Shown: piece by piece, positions 1-40,200 of the stretch
Position numbering within the stretch: the first letter of the stretch is position 1
Layout of the letters: each line of letters opens with the position of its first letter
Assembly (NCBI GenBank): GCA_033980235.1
Contig: CM067064.1
Coordinates: 7,740,501 to 7,804,500 of the forward strand
Length of the DNA stretch: 64,000 bases
Direction: 5' to 3'
DNA from: Diadema setosum
Lineage: Eukaryota > Echinodermata > Echinoidea > Diadematoida > Diadematidae
Program-made: the position numbers and the translations under genes
The notes under the pieces: model-generated
What the model was told of the DNA's origin: nothing
The model's input: only the letters and a program-made list of their open reading frames with translations
Database searches by the model: none

Positions 1-394
1 TACTTTCAATTCTTTCGATCTTGTAGATTATATTCAACCTAAACTTACAAATTAACATAATACGCGCAATTTCAATGACAGTGATAACGGAAGGCGAAAC
101 AAAAGTTTTTGATGTGTAATGTTGAAGTTTGGTAATAACGATGATAACTGCTATATTTCCTATGTGTTCAGCGCTTTTGGTTTTGTTTGTTATTCTATCA
201 AGAGACGTGAAATTTGTTGTGACAAAGATGCTCATCTTTCTTGTGTAAATTCTAACTACAAAATTCGATATTCAGACGGTGAAGACGACATGCTGCATTT
301 ATGAAAGAGACATTTTTCGATGCCGCAATATTTGGAACGTGCCTGAGCAGCTTTTTGTTTTCACTTTTAAGCACAGAAGCAACAAATCGTTTAC

Positions 395-835
395 AGGGGA
401 GGTCCAGATGATTTTCATAATATCAGATCATGCCGTGCCTAAATCGACAGCTCCATGTATAGATTTGTGGAATTAACTGTGGTCCTTGCGCAGAGAAACC
501 AATATTCTGAAAACCCCAAACAAAGATGAGATAGCAGCTTCACCATACGAATGCATGAGTGGGGGCTCACCATTAGCGTATAGGAGGCTCATACATTTCA
601 GAAATGTAGCAATGCAATTCCATTACAATGCCACTTTGCTGGTCATCAGTGTAGAATTCATGCATGCTTTCTTCTGTTGTTTCGTTTCCTTGGGCCCCCA
701 CTTATGCATTCTTAGGGTGAAGCTGCTGAGTCATCATCCTTATTCATTGTGCTTTGTTATAAGTTTTGACAACATTCTAATTCCTTATCCCAATCACTAT
801 TGAAACTCTGTACCAAGTATAACCAATAATGTTTG
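395..835 (+). repeat. Dispersed repeat, copy 1
   Basis: This segment aligns by eye with the reverse complement of 26110-26550. Shared blocks include tgtggtcct followed by gcagagaaa, attccattacaat, and a tail around ttgttataa-tttt-acatt. The copies differ by many substitutions and indels, so the family is old. No open reading frame is shared. It sits downstream of the gene, while the other copy is in the first coding intron in opposite orientation. Confidence 0.65.
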
Positions 836-1746
836 TTCAATTGTATAAAAGCCGGAGTTCTCCTTTAAAGACATGGAAAGGATCGAGATATATGTCTGAA
901 GTTACGTCAGTCAACACCGGCTCTAAACCTTAACGTGACCTCATTATGGAACTGGACATGTGACAGTAATATCATTGAGTGCGACTCCAGGAAAGCGTAA
1001 CTACTCATGTTCAATGTCTGCGAATTATTCATCAAGTGAACATTTTTCTAGAAATGTATAATTCCTCCATGACTAATCAGGTATGTTTATTATGCTTTGC
1101 TTGTTCCACAAAGATATTTCGTTTGAAGAAAGAACCCAGCTTGACTCTTGCATACACTCTTCCTGTGTACAACCAAAAGAGTTATGTGACGCACGAAATA
1201 TAGCAACAGGATTATCTAGCTGTATCGAAGTTTGGTATACCACATTGATGATCTGTTTGTGTCGCAGTTGAGACTATATTGCTAGGATAGGATTAGTGTT
1301 AGATCAAAATATGAATCATATTAACGAGAGGTTTTGAATAACATGAAAAGCCAGACTTGAGATTGTTCTTTCAGAAATAAAACAGACTTTTATATATTCA
1401 CGTGTCCCCGGACTTCTATCTATAATGTAATTTGTGTGATTTTGGTCTGCTAAAAAGTTTATATTAATCACACTACCAACAGACTGGTTCTGTCCTTTTT
1501 CGACCAGTGTCTCTCGGTTTACGTGCATTGTGTGTTTTCTCTCTCCCTCTCGTTGTCACATACGCACATGGAGCGCACACACGCACACAAACACACACGC
1601 GCACACACCTATGTGTCCCTTTGAGCTAATAATTTTAACATTATTTTGCACCCATAACTCACCGAGGTACATAGATCTTTTTTTCCTGCTCGTGTCTCTG
1701 AAATTTCGCATTATCTCTTATTCTTATTTTATATCTCCTGTCGTCC

Positions 1747-1747
<1 letters not shown>

Positions 1748-1783
<36 letters not shown>
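1748..1783. repeat. CT microsatellite
   Basis: Near-perfect run of CT dinucleotides in the 3' flank of the fibropellin gene. Confidence 0.9.
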
Positions 1784-2344
1784 ATTCTTACGTATTGCAT
1801 ACATGAAATAATGGCCCGGAGGAAATACACAACGTTATATTAACATCTCGCAGCAGTTTATTTGAAGTGTTAAAAATGCAGACGGGGTAAAATTGCATAT
1901 CATTTGTAAGATACCAATAAATAGGCATTTTGATTGCAAGAATGGTAGGAAAGACAAGGATATCGCGACGAATCTTCAGCAAAAGACAAAATCTAGCATT
2001 AGAATCTGGATGATCATTGAGTGAGACATACACGATCAGTGGATACATTTAAAGCTGTGAAAAGATGGATCATCGTGTCACAGTTAAGTTTACTACGGAA
2101 AGAATGACGCGTTGAAACATTAATACAGTTTGATATCACAAGAAAGATACTGGATCAGGTGGTTAATGTCTCCAAGGCAACACTCTAGACAAGTGCCTAC
2201 TGTCTCAATAGCCTCACCGAAATATCTTTTTCAATACTGATTTGGTGATATGATGTAACGACATACTATTCTGCCGCCGCAACTACAGGATTAAAAACAC
2301 ACGAATTCAATAAATCGAAAAATATGCACGTTGCAAGCATTCAA

Positions 2345-2369
2345 TTTATTCAGTAAACTCATTTTTATT
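2345..2369 (-). other. Candidate polyadenylation signals of the fibropellin gene
   Basis: Two AATAAA hexamers on the minus strand, at 2369-2364 and 2350-2345, lie about 355-380 nt downstream of the stop codon. They are the nearest pair of canonical signals. There is no direct evidence of cleavage; another AATAAA lies at 1862-1857. Confidence 0.4.
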
Positions 2370-2722
2370 AAATGTATAAAAAGTTCATTCTTGAATCTTG
2401 AATAAATGTAAAAACAGGGTGTCGGGTGTCACGATTATATACACTAAGGTGAAAAAATATATATGATACGAAAATACACACAGTGTCGCTATCGTTTCTA
2501 TACATTACCACAAACTGTTAAAAAACGCTCTTTAAAACATTTAAAAGAAGGCTTACAACCTTTTGGATCTCGGATAATTCTTTTTTTTTTTTCTTTTCAT
2601 AGTAAGAACGTACTTAGCAAAAATTTGTGTGGGATATACAAAAACATACAGTGACGTAAACTATTTAGAGAAAAGGTTTTTGCCGGAGCTTATGGCGCCC
2701 TCGTAGAGGAGTCTCTCACAAG

Positions 2723-29561
<26,839 letters not shown>

Positions 29562-29587
29562 ATTGAATTCAGGAGGGTGGGACTCCG

Positions 29588-31814
29588 CTGTGGTGAAAGA
29601 AAATTATGGAGTGAGAGTGAGACCAGTTTACAACCACTGCTGGAGGTAGTCTGTCGGTTGGGGCCTGGCCGGTGGGTATACACACGGGCACACACTCACA
29701 GAAAAAAAAATCACCCCTCGCGTCCTGCTGCGTCCACGTTTGGCAAGGCTCCGCGACTGAGTGGAGTGGATGCGGACTCTGCGGGTGACTTCACGCTCAA
29801 AGTAAAGCTACTGAGGTGACGCTACCACCAGTGAAACACAGTAAATAGGCCTACCAACCATAGCCTCAAGAGAATGAGCGCGAGGATGAAGCGCAAGAGT
29901 CGTTGGTAGCTCTCCCAAGCGTAAAGTTTCGGCAGCCGCACCCACTTGCATTGGGACCTTTTCATTCAAGAAAGGGAGCTTCGCTCTCCACGCCACAGTC
30001 TTGGTGTCATTGTTCGGTCCTTTTCAAAATCTGTTTCTATTATTTTGGAGTTGAAAAGACGGACTTCTTGTTCTTCATCCATGCCAGGTACAATGCCTCT
30101 CTCTCTCTGCCTTTCTTTCTCGCTCTCCCTCCCTTCTTCTCTCTCTTCTGAGACGGTCCAGCGCTTTTAAGAGGGTCGTTTTGGGGAGAGATTTGTCACG
30201 GCAATCCCTCTTTCATTCAAATGCAAATGCAACTCTCTCCAAGAATGTCAAGTCAATGAATGCCTTGGAAATACCGATGATGAGGGGATAGATGAATTGT
30301 GGGGCAGATGGAACGCGAATGAACAAACACCGGAGAAAGAGAGGGAGAAGAGATAGAGAGTGGATAAGAGAGAGACAAAGAGAGTTAATTCCTTGAAACC
30401 ATATAATTATCTAATTGAATACCGCCTCATAGAGCAAAATGGGGCGTGGGTCGCGTTGCGAGAAACACCAATTTGGGCTCAGTAGCCCACCTCGCAAGGA
30501 ATGGGGTATAGTATTCTTACTTGCGTTGAATGAAGATTCCCATTAAACTCCACAGTTAAGCTTCATGAACGTAGAGTCAGTATCACCAGTTGTAAAATTC
30601 CACGCTGTCTGTTGAATGATTCCGACGTCTTCTGAATTCTTGCAAGATAAAACATGTGTTATGCACTTGAGATAAGTTTCTCTCATCTCTTTGTACTGAA
30701 GGCTGGCGAAAAAATGTTGAAAATAGTTTGATGAACTCCTTGACATTTTTTTTCATTCCTCAGCGGCATCAGGAAAGTGTCAGTTTTGCACCATTTTTAA
30801 TGAATTCTTGCTCTAGCATGGCATATATAGCTCCTATACCTACATCTTTTCTATATCATCAATCCAACCCCTTCCGACTCCGATTTTGCATTGACAATGA
30901 ATGAAAAGTTGACGTGGATTCTTTGAATGCACGAGTGGGTATTATTGTAAGCAAGCCCAACAATATTATTCATGGGAGGCCTGTAGGCGCATAATATCAG
31001 TGTACAATCTAGCTTAATTCGGCCAGCAAATGTCACTGGGATAAAAGTAAAATTTTGATAGCATTTTCGAAGCAGACAGGGTCAGAGAGCTTTTTGATGA
31101 TACAAACTGGTTACCTTGGGAACGAAAATACAAGGCAACGTTAAGACGGCACTTTCAGAGAAGGAGAGGTGTGAATGCGACGCAATTACAATTATTACAC
31201 TGCTGTGATAAAACCTAGAATTGGCTCCATCGCTCCATTGCCGGGGATGCACATGTTTGTTTGTTTGTTGTTTTTTAACAAAGCCCCAAAGAGGTTATCA
31301 ATCGCATTCTTCGTCGGCGACCCAGATGTTAGATTGATATTAACTAAAAAATATATTTATGATTTTAAATGTTTCTGAAGCAGACGTGCACACAAAATTA
31401 TACGTCTGCTCTTGATCGGACGGATTTTAAAAGTAACCTGTTTGTGGTGGAATGCGATGAGTCTGTCTGGTTGCTACCACCACGCCTGTGACTGATGAAT
31501 TTGAGAGACAGACAGGTTAATGTTATTTAAATCACATGCATAGGGTTATGATAAAGATTGTTATTGTCAAAGAAGAAAGTCTGCCTGAAGTTTACCCCGA
31601 AGCTTTCAATGCCGTTGGCATAAACAGGTGGTGGATGAAGATGCATGTATATACATGGGATTTGCTCAAGTTGCTTAAAGACGACAGTCTTGTTTGCTAA
31701 CGTATTCAGATGTATGATTACTTTCCCCGAGGTGCTAATAACAAACTATGCAATTCACTCGCGTTCACCACATACTTGCGTCAATACTCGATCGAGGAAC
31801 CCAGTTTGCATGCA
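29588..31814. other. Upstream region of the fibropellin gene
   Basis: Presumably carries the noncoding first exon, the 5'UTR intron and the promoter. Visible are a pyrimidine-rich tract (about 30092-30155) and a GA-rich tract (about 30332-30381) on the plus strand. A weak TATA-like TTAAAAG on the minus strand (30170-30164) precedes the GA-rich strand, but nothing proves it is used. No coding sequence recognised. Confidence 0.4.
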
Positions 31815-32289
31815 TAAGGCTGCGTTCACATAGAAGTATACTATTCGGGTATTCGGGCTCGTTTTTTCGAGGGCACGCGAATAACTTGAATCGAACGATA
31901 GGATTTCCTCACACCAGTTCACATAGGAGGGCACTACTCGAAAGTACCGAATAGCTGCGAAAAGTATAGCAAAGTGGGAATCGAACTTGTTCGATTTTCT
32001 TGCAGCGTATACCGTCTCTCGTTTATGAGATAATGACACTTTTGGTCTGGATTTGCCCTTTAGCAAAAATAAGCATGTAGACTGACATTCTGATGCAGTT
32101 TAGAAATTGTTAATAAGATTTGCTGGGATGTAGGAGGAAGAAATCCTCACTGCATGGGATGGTGAGTTGACGGTGCGGGTGATGGTGTATTCGGTGCTCG
32201 AATAGCGAATACCGAGTACCGAATACCGAATACCGAATACCGAATACCGAATACCGAATACCGAATACTTCTATGTGAACGCAGCCTTA
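31815..32289. mobile_element. TIR element carrying a CCGAATA heptamer array (MITE-like)
   Basis: Perfect 25-bp terminal inverted repeats at 31815-31839 and 32265-32289 (outer end TAAGGCTGCGTTCACATAGA). Just inside the right repeat is a tandem array of the heptamer CCGAATA (about 32190-32266). Just inside the left repeat are related words in the opposite sense (TATTCGGGTATTCGGG), so the array extends the inverted repeat imperfectly. No transposase encoded and no obvious target-site duplication. Confidence 0.8.
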
Positions 32290-32614
32290 GGTATGTCGAG
32301 GTAGCTTGCTGGCAGTCAGGGGTAATGTTGGTCGTAAAGACATACGTTAAATCGCATGCTGGTTAACCGGTGTTTCCAATCAGAGACCAGGGCCCTGTCT
32401 TACCAAAAGATTTAATCGATTTTAAATTCCTTGACACACACACTGCCATAAACTTATGACAGAAATAAACTTTATAATCAATTTTAACTCTTCAGAGAAC
32501 AGGGCTCAGAATTCATCTTGAACGCTGATATGCGATATCATCGTTAAGATTCAATGCAACAAGATTATGAAAAGTAATGAGAGTCAGACGTTTACAATGT
32601 CTAGTTGCACCCAG

Positions 32615-32890
32615 GCTTGAGACCGACACTCAACGAGTCATACAACCAGGGAAATACAACCTAAGAGTTATACACTGTAGTACAGCCCACGAGTCATACA
32701 GAACTTGAGTTCGAGACTATTAAAGCAAACAAAGCCCACGAGACCGACATATTAAACCCCGTGTTGTATCTGTCGAACTCGTGGGCTGTTTTTACTTATT
32801 ATCGGTCTCATGGGCTTCATTTGCCTAGTGTCGAACTCGTGGGCTGAAGGACTAATGGGCTGTATGACTCATGGGTGTCGGTGTTGTGGG
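32615..32890. repeat. Palindromic island built from CCCACGAG words
   Basis: AGCCCACGAG occurs at about 32683 and 32732 in one sense, and CTCGTGGGCT or TCATGGGCT at about 32779, 32808, 32837 and 32870 in the other. The flanks GACCGACACTCAACGAGTCATAC and GTATGACTCATGGGTGTCGG are also complementary. The whole 275 bp can fold into an imperfect hairpin. Nothing coding. Confidence 0.65.
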
Positions 32891-35800
32891 AGGACCCCTG
32901 GCTCTTTCAGACACATGTTGATGTCATCCTTTCTTATTCCATCAGAAGGGGAATCATTCTGTCACTGTAACTGCCTCCGTGAAATAGAGCGGCGTGTTTG
33001 CTTCTGCGGATGTTGCTGGGTTGCAAGGAAAATTCTGCAAATTTATCAAAATCTGTTCTATACTCGCATAGTACCAATCATTCGAAAGTATGTTCCATAA
33101 CTCATACTGAAGGCTGTTTAAGATTCCGTTTTGCGCGGCGTGTATTGCATAGGGGTAAAAGGATGAAAGTAACTTAGCCATTGCTACGACGATGATAATC
33201 AGACATGGTGATGTTGCTCTGCATTGATCTTCCTCTGATATGAATTGAGCAGTGATAACAACTTATTTTCAGTAGAATTTTCATAACGTGCCTAAAAGCA
33301 CAAAATTCTTTCAATGGTGTCTTTCGAGCAATGTCGCCTGCTGACGAAACTGCAATAATCTAGCATTTGTCAAACCCATAATAATGATATTGATACACCA
33401 TGTTTATATAGCACATGTTATCACAAAAATCATATAAATGTCAATATGCTACTGTAGGAAGGAAAGTATATAAATACAGGAGAATAGACATAGGCTCGAG
33501 AGGGAGGAGGAAAAAAAGAAAAATGATAAGTGACAAAACTTTGGCATACAGCGCAAAGCCTAGTCAGCTGACATGTTGAAAAATATTTTTTCACCTCTTA
33601 CTCTTGGTTTGAGTCTTTCGAAATGTAAATGTCACACACCCTTAGTGCATCTCGTTTCAAGTGAACTGATTCTTCAAAGCGGTCCCAAGAGTGGTAATTG
33701 CCCTCTCTTTCTACCCCGTCCCATTTTCACCAATGACTGGAATAGCATTTCGTGATGAAAGAACAGCATTTATCAAGCTTCAGCTAACAAATACCTGACT
33801 TTTGGAATAAAAAATGAAGATGTTCCATTCAGTCTCTCTCTCTCTCTCTTCTCGGAAGCACCACACTTCACTTGGCACCTTTCAAAGACTCACGATAAAG
33901 TGCCCTACCTAACCCTATTTGTACTAATTCAGAATATTACCGTCATCGAATTCCTACGAGTATGGGTGCACATGATTATGGGCATAGGTAATCAAATAAA
34001 AGAGAGATAGCGATATTCATGTCTGTTGTGCCCATGACTAAGAAAATCTCCTACATTGTTGACAGACAAAGTTGGTGGAAAGTAGGTAGAAATGGCAAAG
34101 GTTTTCCCGGAATCTGCAGTGTTTCCAACTTGCCGTCAGGTTAGCGTGACGTGTTTTTTTTTTTTTTTTTTTTTTATTGTTCCATATTCCACATTTCAAG
34201 AAATACATAAAACATAAACATCACAATACAAAAGCCTGGATGAATTGTCAAGTACAGCTTATAAGACAATAAAACATGTGAAATATGAGGAATCTACATA
34301 GAAGCATTGCTTGTAGGGTGTAGATTCCCAGATGCGGATGTGAGATTATTTCTTACTTGGTATATGACAGTAATTAAAGGAATGACAATTTGTGAATTGG
34401 AGAAATATAAACGCCAAAAAGTAAAAAGAAAAAGCAAAGAAAAAGGACTTCTTGAGAGTTGCGTGATCACCCGAGCGAGGTACAAGTCAGATGCAGTGTA
34501 CAATAGCAGAGATACCAAATGTGTACAAAGGAAGTTCAGGAGATAATACAGAAATCACGAGCGAGGCACATGTTACATAATCGACAATGTCAGTAATGTG
34601 AAGTATGATCAGAGAATGTCAGTAATGTGAAGTATGAATCAGAGAACGTGCTTGCAGGGCAAGATGAATGAAAAATTCGATTGAATTACCAGAAGGCCCA
34701 CTTGGTCGGGTAGATTTCCGGCAATATAATTGTAAGTTATAATAATTCTTTAATCTTTTTTTAATTTCTATGTTTTTTTTTGTTTTTTTTTTAGCACGGG
34801 GGGGGGGGGGACAAAACTCACATACTGCAAAGTGTAGATATAGGGATGTGGAATCACATGTCAACATGTTTTTCTGGGCAATGCTTAGAGAGCGCACGTC
34901 TTTACTCGAGAGCATTTCCTTGGTACGGAAATGCCTTTCCGAAGCAAATCTACAATGACATTTCTTCAACATCAACATGACAGAGATTGTAAACAACGGA
35001 AGCATAATGCTTTATCACACAAAATCCGCCATGACCACGATGACCGGTCTTTAGGTTGCAAAAAGTCGGTCATCAACTACTGCCAGTCACAAAAATAGGC
35101 GTCACTCCCCCATCACTCAATACAATGATTTCCTTCACCCATCCCCATCTCCCGAACCCCTCATTGCAGGCTATTCAATAAATCCATCCCCGTTGAATAC
35201 ATTTCAAAAGCTGGAGTGTCGTGCCAAAATATTTTTTTCCTCGGTATTCCATTCATCTAACGACAGCCTAGGTGTAGGTTGTTCACCGTTGCCCTATTTT
35301 TCGTTAATCCTTTGACAAGGGAAGGACACAGGGCCAACATTATCCTAGTGCCCACCCTGTCCAAATTACGTTAATTTTATAACCAAGACTCGAAGGGGGG
35401 GGGGGGGGGGGGGGGTAGAAAAGAATGTTGTGCGTATTCGTGTCTTTGTGCTATGTGATGTTGTTTCTCTTTCTAGTATTAAATGTTGATTTACTCAGAA
35501 GGGGATACAATAGGAATTGCGAGGCGAACTCTGCGACAAGAATGCGGGCTGACACGACCAGCTTCTGACGAATCCCAAATCAAAACACTTCATCTTTCAA
35601 TTGAGGTATTTACATTGTCGCTACCCAGGGAGCCTTACGGGTTTACCTCGGGACAAAATGCGACGCGAGTCTCCTAGTAGAGGGGCGTCCCAAGGCCCCC
35701 TTTCTCCAACTGTACGGTCTCTTTCACAGAAAATGTGTTCAAAACCTTCAGGTCGTTGTTGTTGTTGTTGTTGTTGTTTGGGTCAATTGATCTTACGATA

Positions 35801-36148
35801 TGAACAGATAAACCACTGTTATCATCACCCCAGTCCAACGATACTTTCCTCTTTGCGTGATAGACAATGCTACACACAGGGGCGGGTCCCCACAAAATAA
35901 AGCGGGGGGGGGGGGGGGGAGGGCAAACGTGCCCCCTTCCATTTTTCTTTTTATTTCTTTTGTTTTAACGAAAAATAAAGGGGGCGTGCCTCCGGTGCAT
36001 CCGCTACTGGCACAGAAAAAATGTTACATTGCGCCTCCTGCAGTTTTTCACTAGTTGTTATATGCGACGGCAATTTTGTGTTTAATTGGAAGAATTTCCC
36101 CCTTAATTACGTAAACACAACCACAGAATAAACGAAACCATTAAGTAA
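32891..36148. other. Gene-free intergenic stretch
   Basis: AT-rich with homopolymer tracts (T run near 34158-34175, G runs near 34799-34811, 35396-35415 and 35905-35920) and a GTT trinucleotide run (about 35755-35778). I recognise no gene, RNA or complete element. Confidence 0.5.
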
Positions 36149-36275
<127 letters not shown>

Positions 36276-37159
36276 GACGTCATGCAATAACGGATGATAA
36301 GAGATTAATGTGCATTCTAGAATGTAATATCGGGAACGTTGCGTTATTTTCATGATCACTACCATCATTACTGTCATTATCATCATTATCATTATCACTC
36401 TCATAATTATTTCCAGTCAACATAAAATCATAAAATACCATTTGCATATTTTTCGTAGATTTGACATCAATGAAGTAGCTTTTCCCATAATCATATCAAG
36501 AGATAATACGCCGCTGCACAAGATATTTATCTGGTTGTATGTCACCGCCCCACAGCCCGCCAACATGCTTTGTAGTATAATAGGCTGGCTGAAGCATACG
36601 GTCTGATGTTCGTGTTCGTGGCAAAAGAAAATTATACATGTATTTTCCACCGTGTTAATTCACGACCAAGTGTACTCTGTGATCGAACATGCCACTTAGG
36701 TCGGAGATTGTAAAGAATGGGAAATAATATAGTACTACAAGAACCATCTTCTGATCTAATATAAGAATCTACTGTTGTTCTGTTTGCTTTGTCATCATTT
36801 TTGCCTTTTTTCATGACTCTGGCTACCTACATAATGTATGTGTGTGTCTGGGTACTTCAGTACGCATGCGTGCGTACAACAGACGGCTGTCACAACATCT
36901 ATTCAAGACATTGTAGATGAGGGCATGTTCAAAAGTAAATGTTTTCAAAAGAATTCGAGTCCTCCAGCGTTGAACTGTTTATCTTGAAACCTTTGCCGAG
37001 TTTATTTCATTCTCATAGAATTCAAGTCGGCAGCACCTGTGTGGAAAACGCCTGAAAGTGTTTTATAGAAAAAAAAAATGCAATGATCCAACAGAGACTG
37101 AACTACTCATGTTTGCGTATGTTCAGCAGCTCATAACACAAACCACATCTGGTTTTGAA

Positions 37160-37310
37160 TGTGTGTGTATGTGTGTGTGTGTCTGTGTGTGTGTGCGTGT
37201 GTACATATCATATGTGAGAGAAAGAGAGAGAGAAGGAAAAAGAGAGAGAGAGAGAAGGAGAGAGAGGGGGGATGGAGAGAAGAGGGAGAGTGAGGGTGAG
37301 AGATTGTGGG
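37160..37310. repeat. Adjacent GT and GA microsatellites
   Basis: A GT-rich run (about 37160-37202) is followed within 15 bases by an AGAG-rich purine tract (about 37215-37310), forming a compound microsatellite. Confidence 0.85.
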
Positions 37311-39789
37311 ACGGGCGGGAAAGTGCAACATGAAACTTTTCACCTCTTTCTCACCTGTTCATTGTAACCCCAGACTGGTACGAGACGAAAATCCCACAAC
37401 GCCTAGGTTTCAATTTATTTCATGTTGCCAGAATAGAAGAAACCCTCTCATGCAGAAACAGCCGATCTAATCTACAAAATCAGAGATTTGTCGATTATTT
37501 TCGTATTTGATCCTTCACCTTTCTCGACTCGTTGACAAAATCTCATTTCAATGGTGACGAAGTCAACTTCTGATCAATATCAAGTTTCTTTGGTCATACC
37601 CAACAAAAGATACCATTTTTTTAAAATAAAAGATATACACCGACGTTGATGGGTGCAGGGCGACATCAAGAACACGATTGCTCAATTGCTCGTATTGCTT
37701 ACGATTGCTCGTATTGCTTACGAAAAAAAAAAGAATGTTTCCTGAAAAAAAAGTAAAAGAAAAACTTTCAGCAATTTAGTGTCTTGTCACTTGTGCTTTC
37801 TGCAAAAGCGTTGTCCCTTTGAATCAGTTCTTCTCGTCTTCCATCGCGCAATGCTTTGGACGAAACGTGTTCTCAAACTCAAAACCAGGCTGCAGCTAAA
37901 GTGCATCTGTGTTCAGGTTTACAATGCTTTTACTATTTTTTAAAAGCCTTGCAAAGGCAACCGGATTTACCCAATCATTAACTGAAAACAAACCATCAAA
38001 ACCAAGACTAGGTTTCATTAGCAGACCAATTGCTTGAAAATGCTTTCAGTACAATTAAAATGAAGGTTTGTCCAAGATTTATGCTTCAATGAACCAAGTA
38101 CAAACTCGTTGCGTTGAAAGGGTTGAAAACCTCTCCTCGTAAAGGGCAAGACCGTGTAAAGATTCAAAATCTTTGTCACAGAAAATAAGTAAACAATGGC
38201 AAGCCTCTTTACTTTCTTCTTTTGTTTAGGAGGGCGCCCTAAGATAATTTTACCCGTCGCTTCCATTTTAACAGGTTCGAAGTTATGACTGCAAAGAAAG
38301 CACCGAAGCGCAATTTGAAATCCTCTTTCACGCCATGCCTTCACGTAATAAGTGCAAACGGTGAAGAATTCCTAACGATCGCGGGGATTCGATTGAACTT
38401 TTCACCTATTTTCTTGTTTGTTTTTGTTTCCATCTTCAGCCAACAGTATCACACTGCAATGTAAAGCGTAATTACCATCTCTAATATCATGTGCCCCGTG
38501 TATCATCGTCTCCTTGGTCGTCAACTTATCTCCTTATTCTTCCCTCGTCTCCGTGTTACAACTTCAACATCTAATGTTGATATAACAACGACCACATTAC
38601 ACGGCTATGCCACTGCCATCCTAAGTGTCAGAACATGTACTTTTCATTGTAATGATTGCATCAACAAGGTCAAACTACCGGTAACAACGCATATTTGACT
38701 TATATTAATTTTCTCCTACGGGCGTTCCGGTGTTACTAGTCACTACTTTTGCTTGTGAAAACACCAATTCATGTGTGTAATGATGTATTCGTTTAGATCT
38801 CTGTTTTTGAATGGAATGAATAAAAGTTGATTTGGAATAGATGAGATAATTTGTTCCCTCTCCTCTGTCTCCAGCAAACAAAATGTTTAAAAGTATTTCT
38901 ATTTATTTGTTTGTTTTTTTTAATAATAATTTCCATTTGCAATTGTATTGCAACACTCCGCACAAGCGCTTTCTACGAAAGTCAATATCGGTCAAGGTAC
39001 AAAGAATTGCATCGTAACATGAAGTGACACATGTATATTCAGAGCTTGATGAATTGCAGATTTGACAGGGGCTTTGAATTAACTTCGAGCAATTAAGGTG
39101 TGCTTTTATTTTCTTTTCCTTTCTTTTTGATATTCGTCGTCCGAGAATAGGGAGCAGTCACCACCGAACTGATCATGAAATGAAGATCAGAGGTGTCACA
39201 ACAGAACCACTTCTATCAGCTCTCCCTCTCCAGACACCCCCACACTTTCTCTCTCCCTCTCTTTCGATCTCCCCTTGTCCATTTTTAGATAATCCTAATC
39301 ATACAGTATACATCAGGATTCGTTTCTTTTCTATGTTGTAAAGAGTATACTTAATTGCCTAGTCGCCATCATTCATTCCTATCTCTTACAGCTTAGCTGG
39401 CCTATTTTTATTTGCGACTTTTCTGACAATTTTTGACTATCATGCCTCACACAGGCGAATTGTCCTTTTTCAAATTCGTAGTCTCCCGTACCTTCTCTCT
39501 CCCCCATTCATCAGCATGCTTCAATGTATTCTCTAAATCCCTTTAACAGCGTTTAAAGGAAGGCTATTTCATGCACCAGAGTCAACAGAGAGATAATTAT
39601 TCATTCCATTGCACTCATCTCAGATAATGCTAGTGACGAATTGCACCTAGATGCGATTTAAGCCATTAAAACGTCTGAGTGAACGCGCAGTATCATTACT
39701 GCGAAGTTTCTGTTATCTCAGTTTTGACTACGTCTGCTTTCGATAGCATGTAATTTAGCATTTACGCCCCACCAGGGCGGTCAACATTG
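37311..39789. other. Gene-free intergenic stretch
   Basis: No open frame, exon pattern or element that I can support; scattered short A/T and CT-rich runs only. Confidence 0.5.
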
Positions 39790-40200
39790 TATAATATTAA
39801 ATGGGGTAGTCAAATACCGGTTAGTGATTGGCTAAACACAGTCACGTGATGGAGGAACATTCGTTATGTTCGCCCATGGGAGAACATTTTTGTAATGTTC
39901 TCCCATGGGAAAACATTTTCACGTAACAAATGACAGAAGGACCCGCGCACGTTGTGCTGGTGGTTGACGTTGACGTATTTGACGTATTTGACTAACCCAT
40001 ATAATATAACAGATGATGACTTTCGTTGTTGGAAACGTGTACCAAACGTTCCACCCTCATGGTTTGAAATATTATTTTGGGAGGCTATAAGTCCCTCGAC
40101 TTCGTCTCGGGACTTATAACCTCCCTCAACAGCATTTCAAACCCTTCGGGTGGAACATTCGGTATGTTCCCTCCCCCGCCAGCCATCATCTATATAATGG
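39790..40200. mobile_element. Foldback cluster of nested inverted repeats
   Basis: Outer imperfect arms TATAATATTAAATGGGGTAG... at 39790-39817 and their complement at 39984-40008 enclose a CCCATGGGAGAACAT hairpin (39872-39909). Directly adjoining is a second palindrome. Its outer arms are 40048-40070 with 40134-40156 (GTTCCACCC...TTTGAAAT and complement), and its inner arms are GGGAGGCTATAAGTCCC at 40079-40095 with GGGACTTATAACCTCCC at 40109-40125. No coding capacity. Confidence 0.7.

Larger units (their letters stand above)
1..2344. other. 3' flank of the fibropellin gene
   Basis: No convincing coding sequence on either strand. It contains part of a dispersed repeat (about 395-835) and a CT microsatellite (1748-1783). 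The rest is AT-rich sequence in which I see nothing recognisable. Confidence 0.5.
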
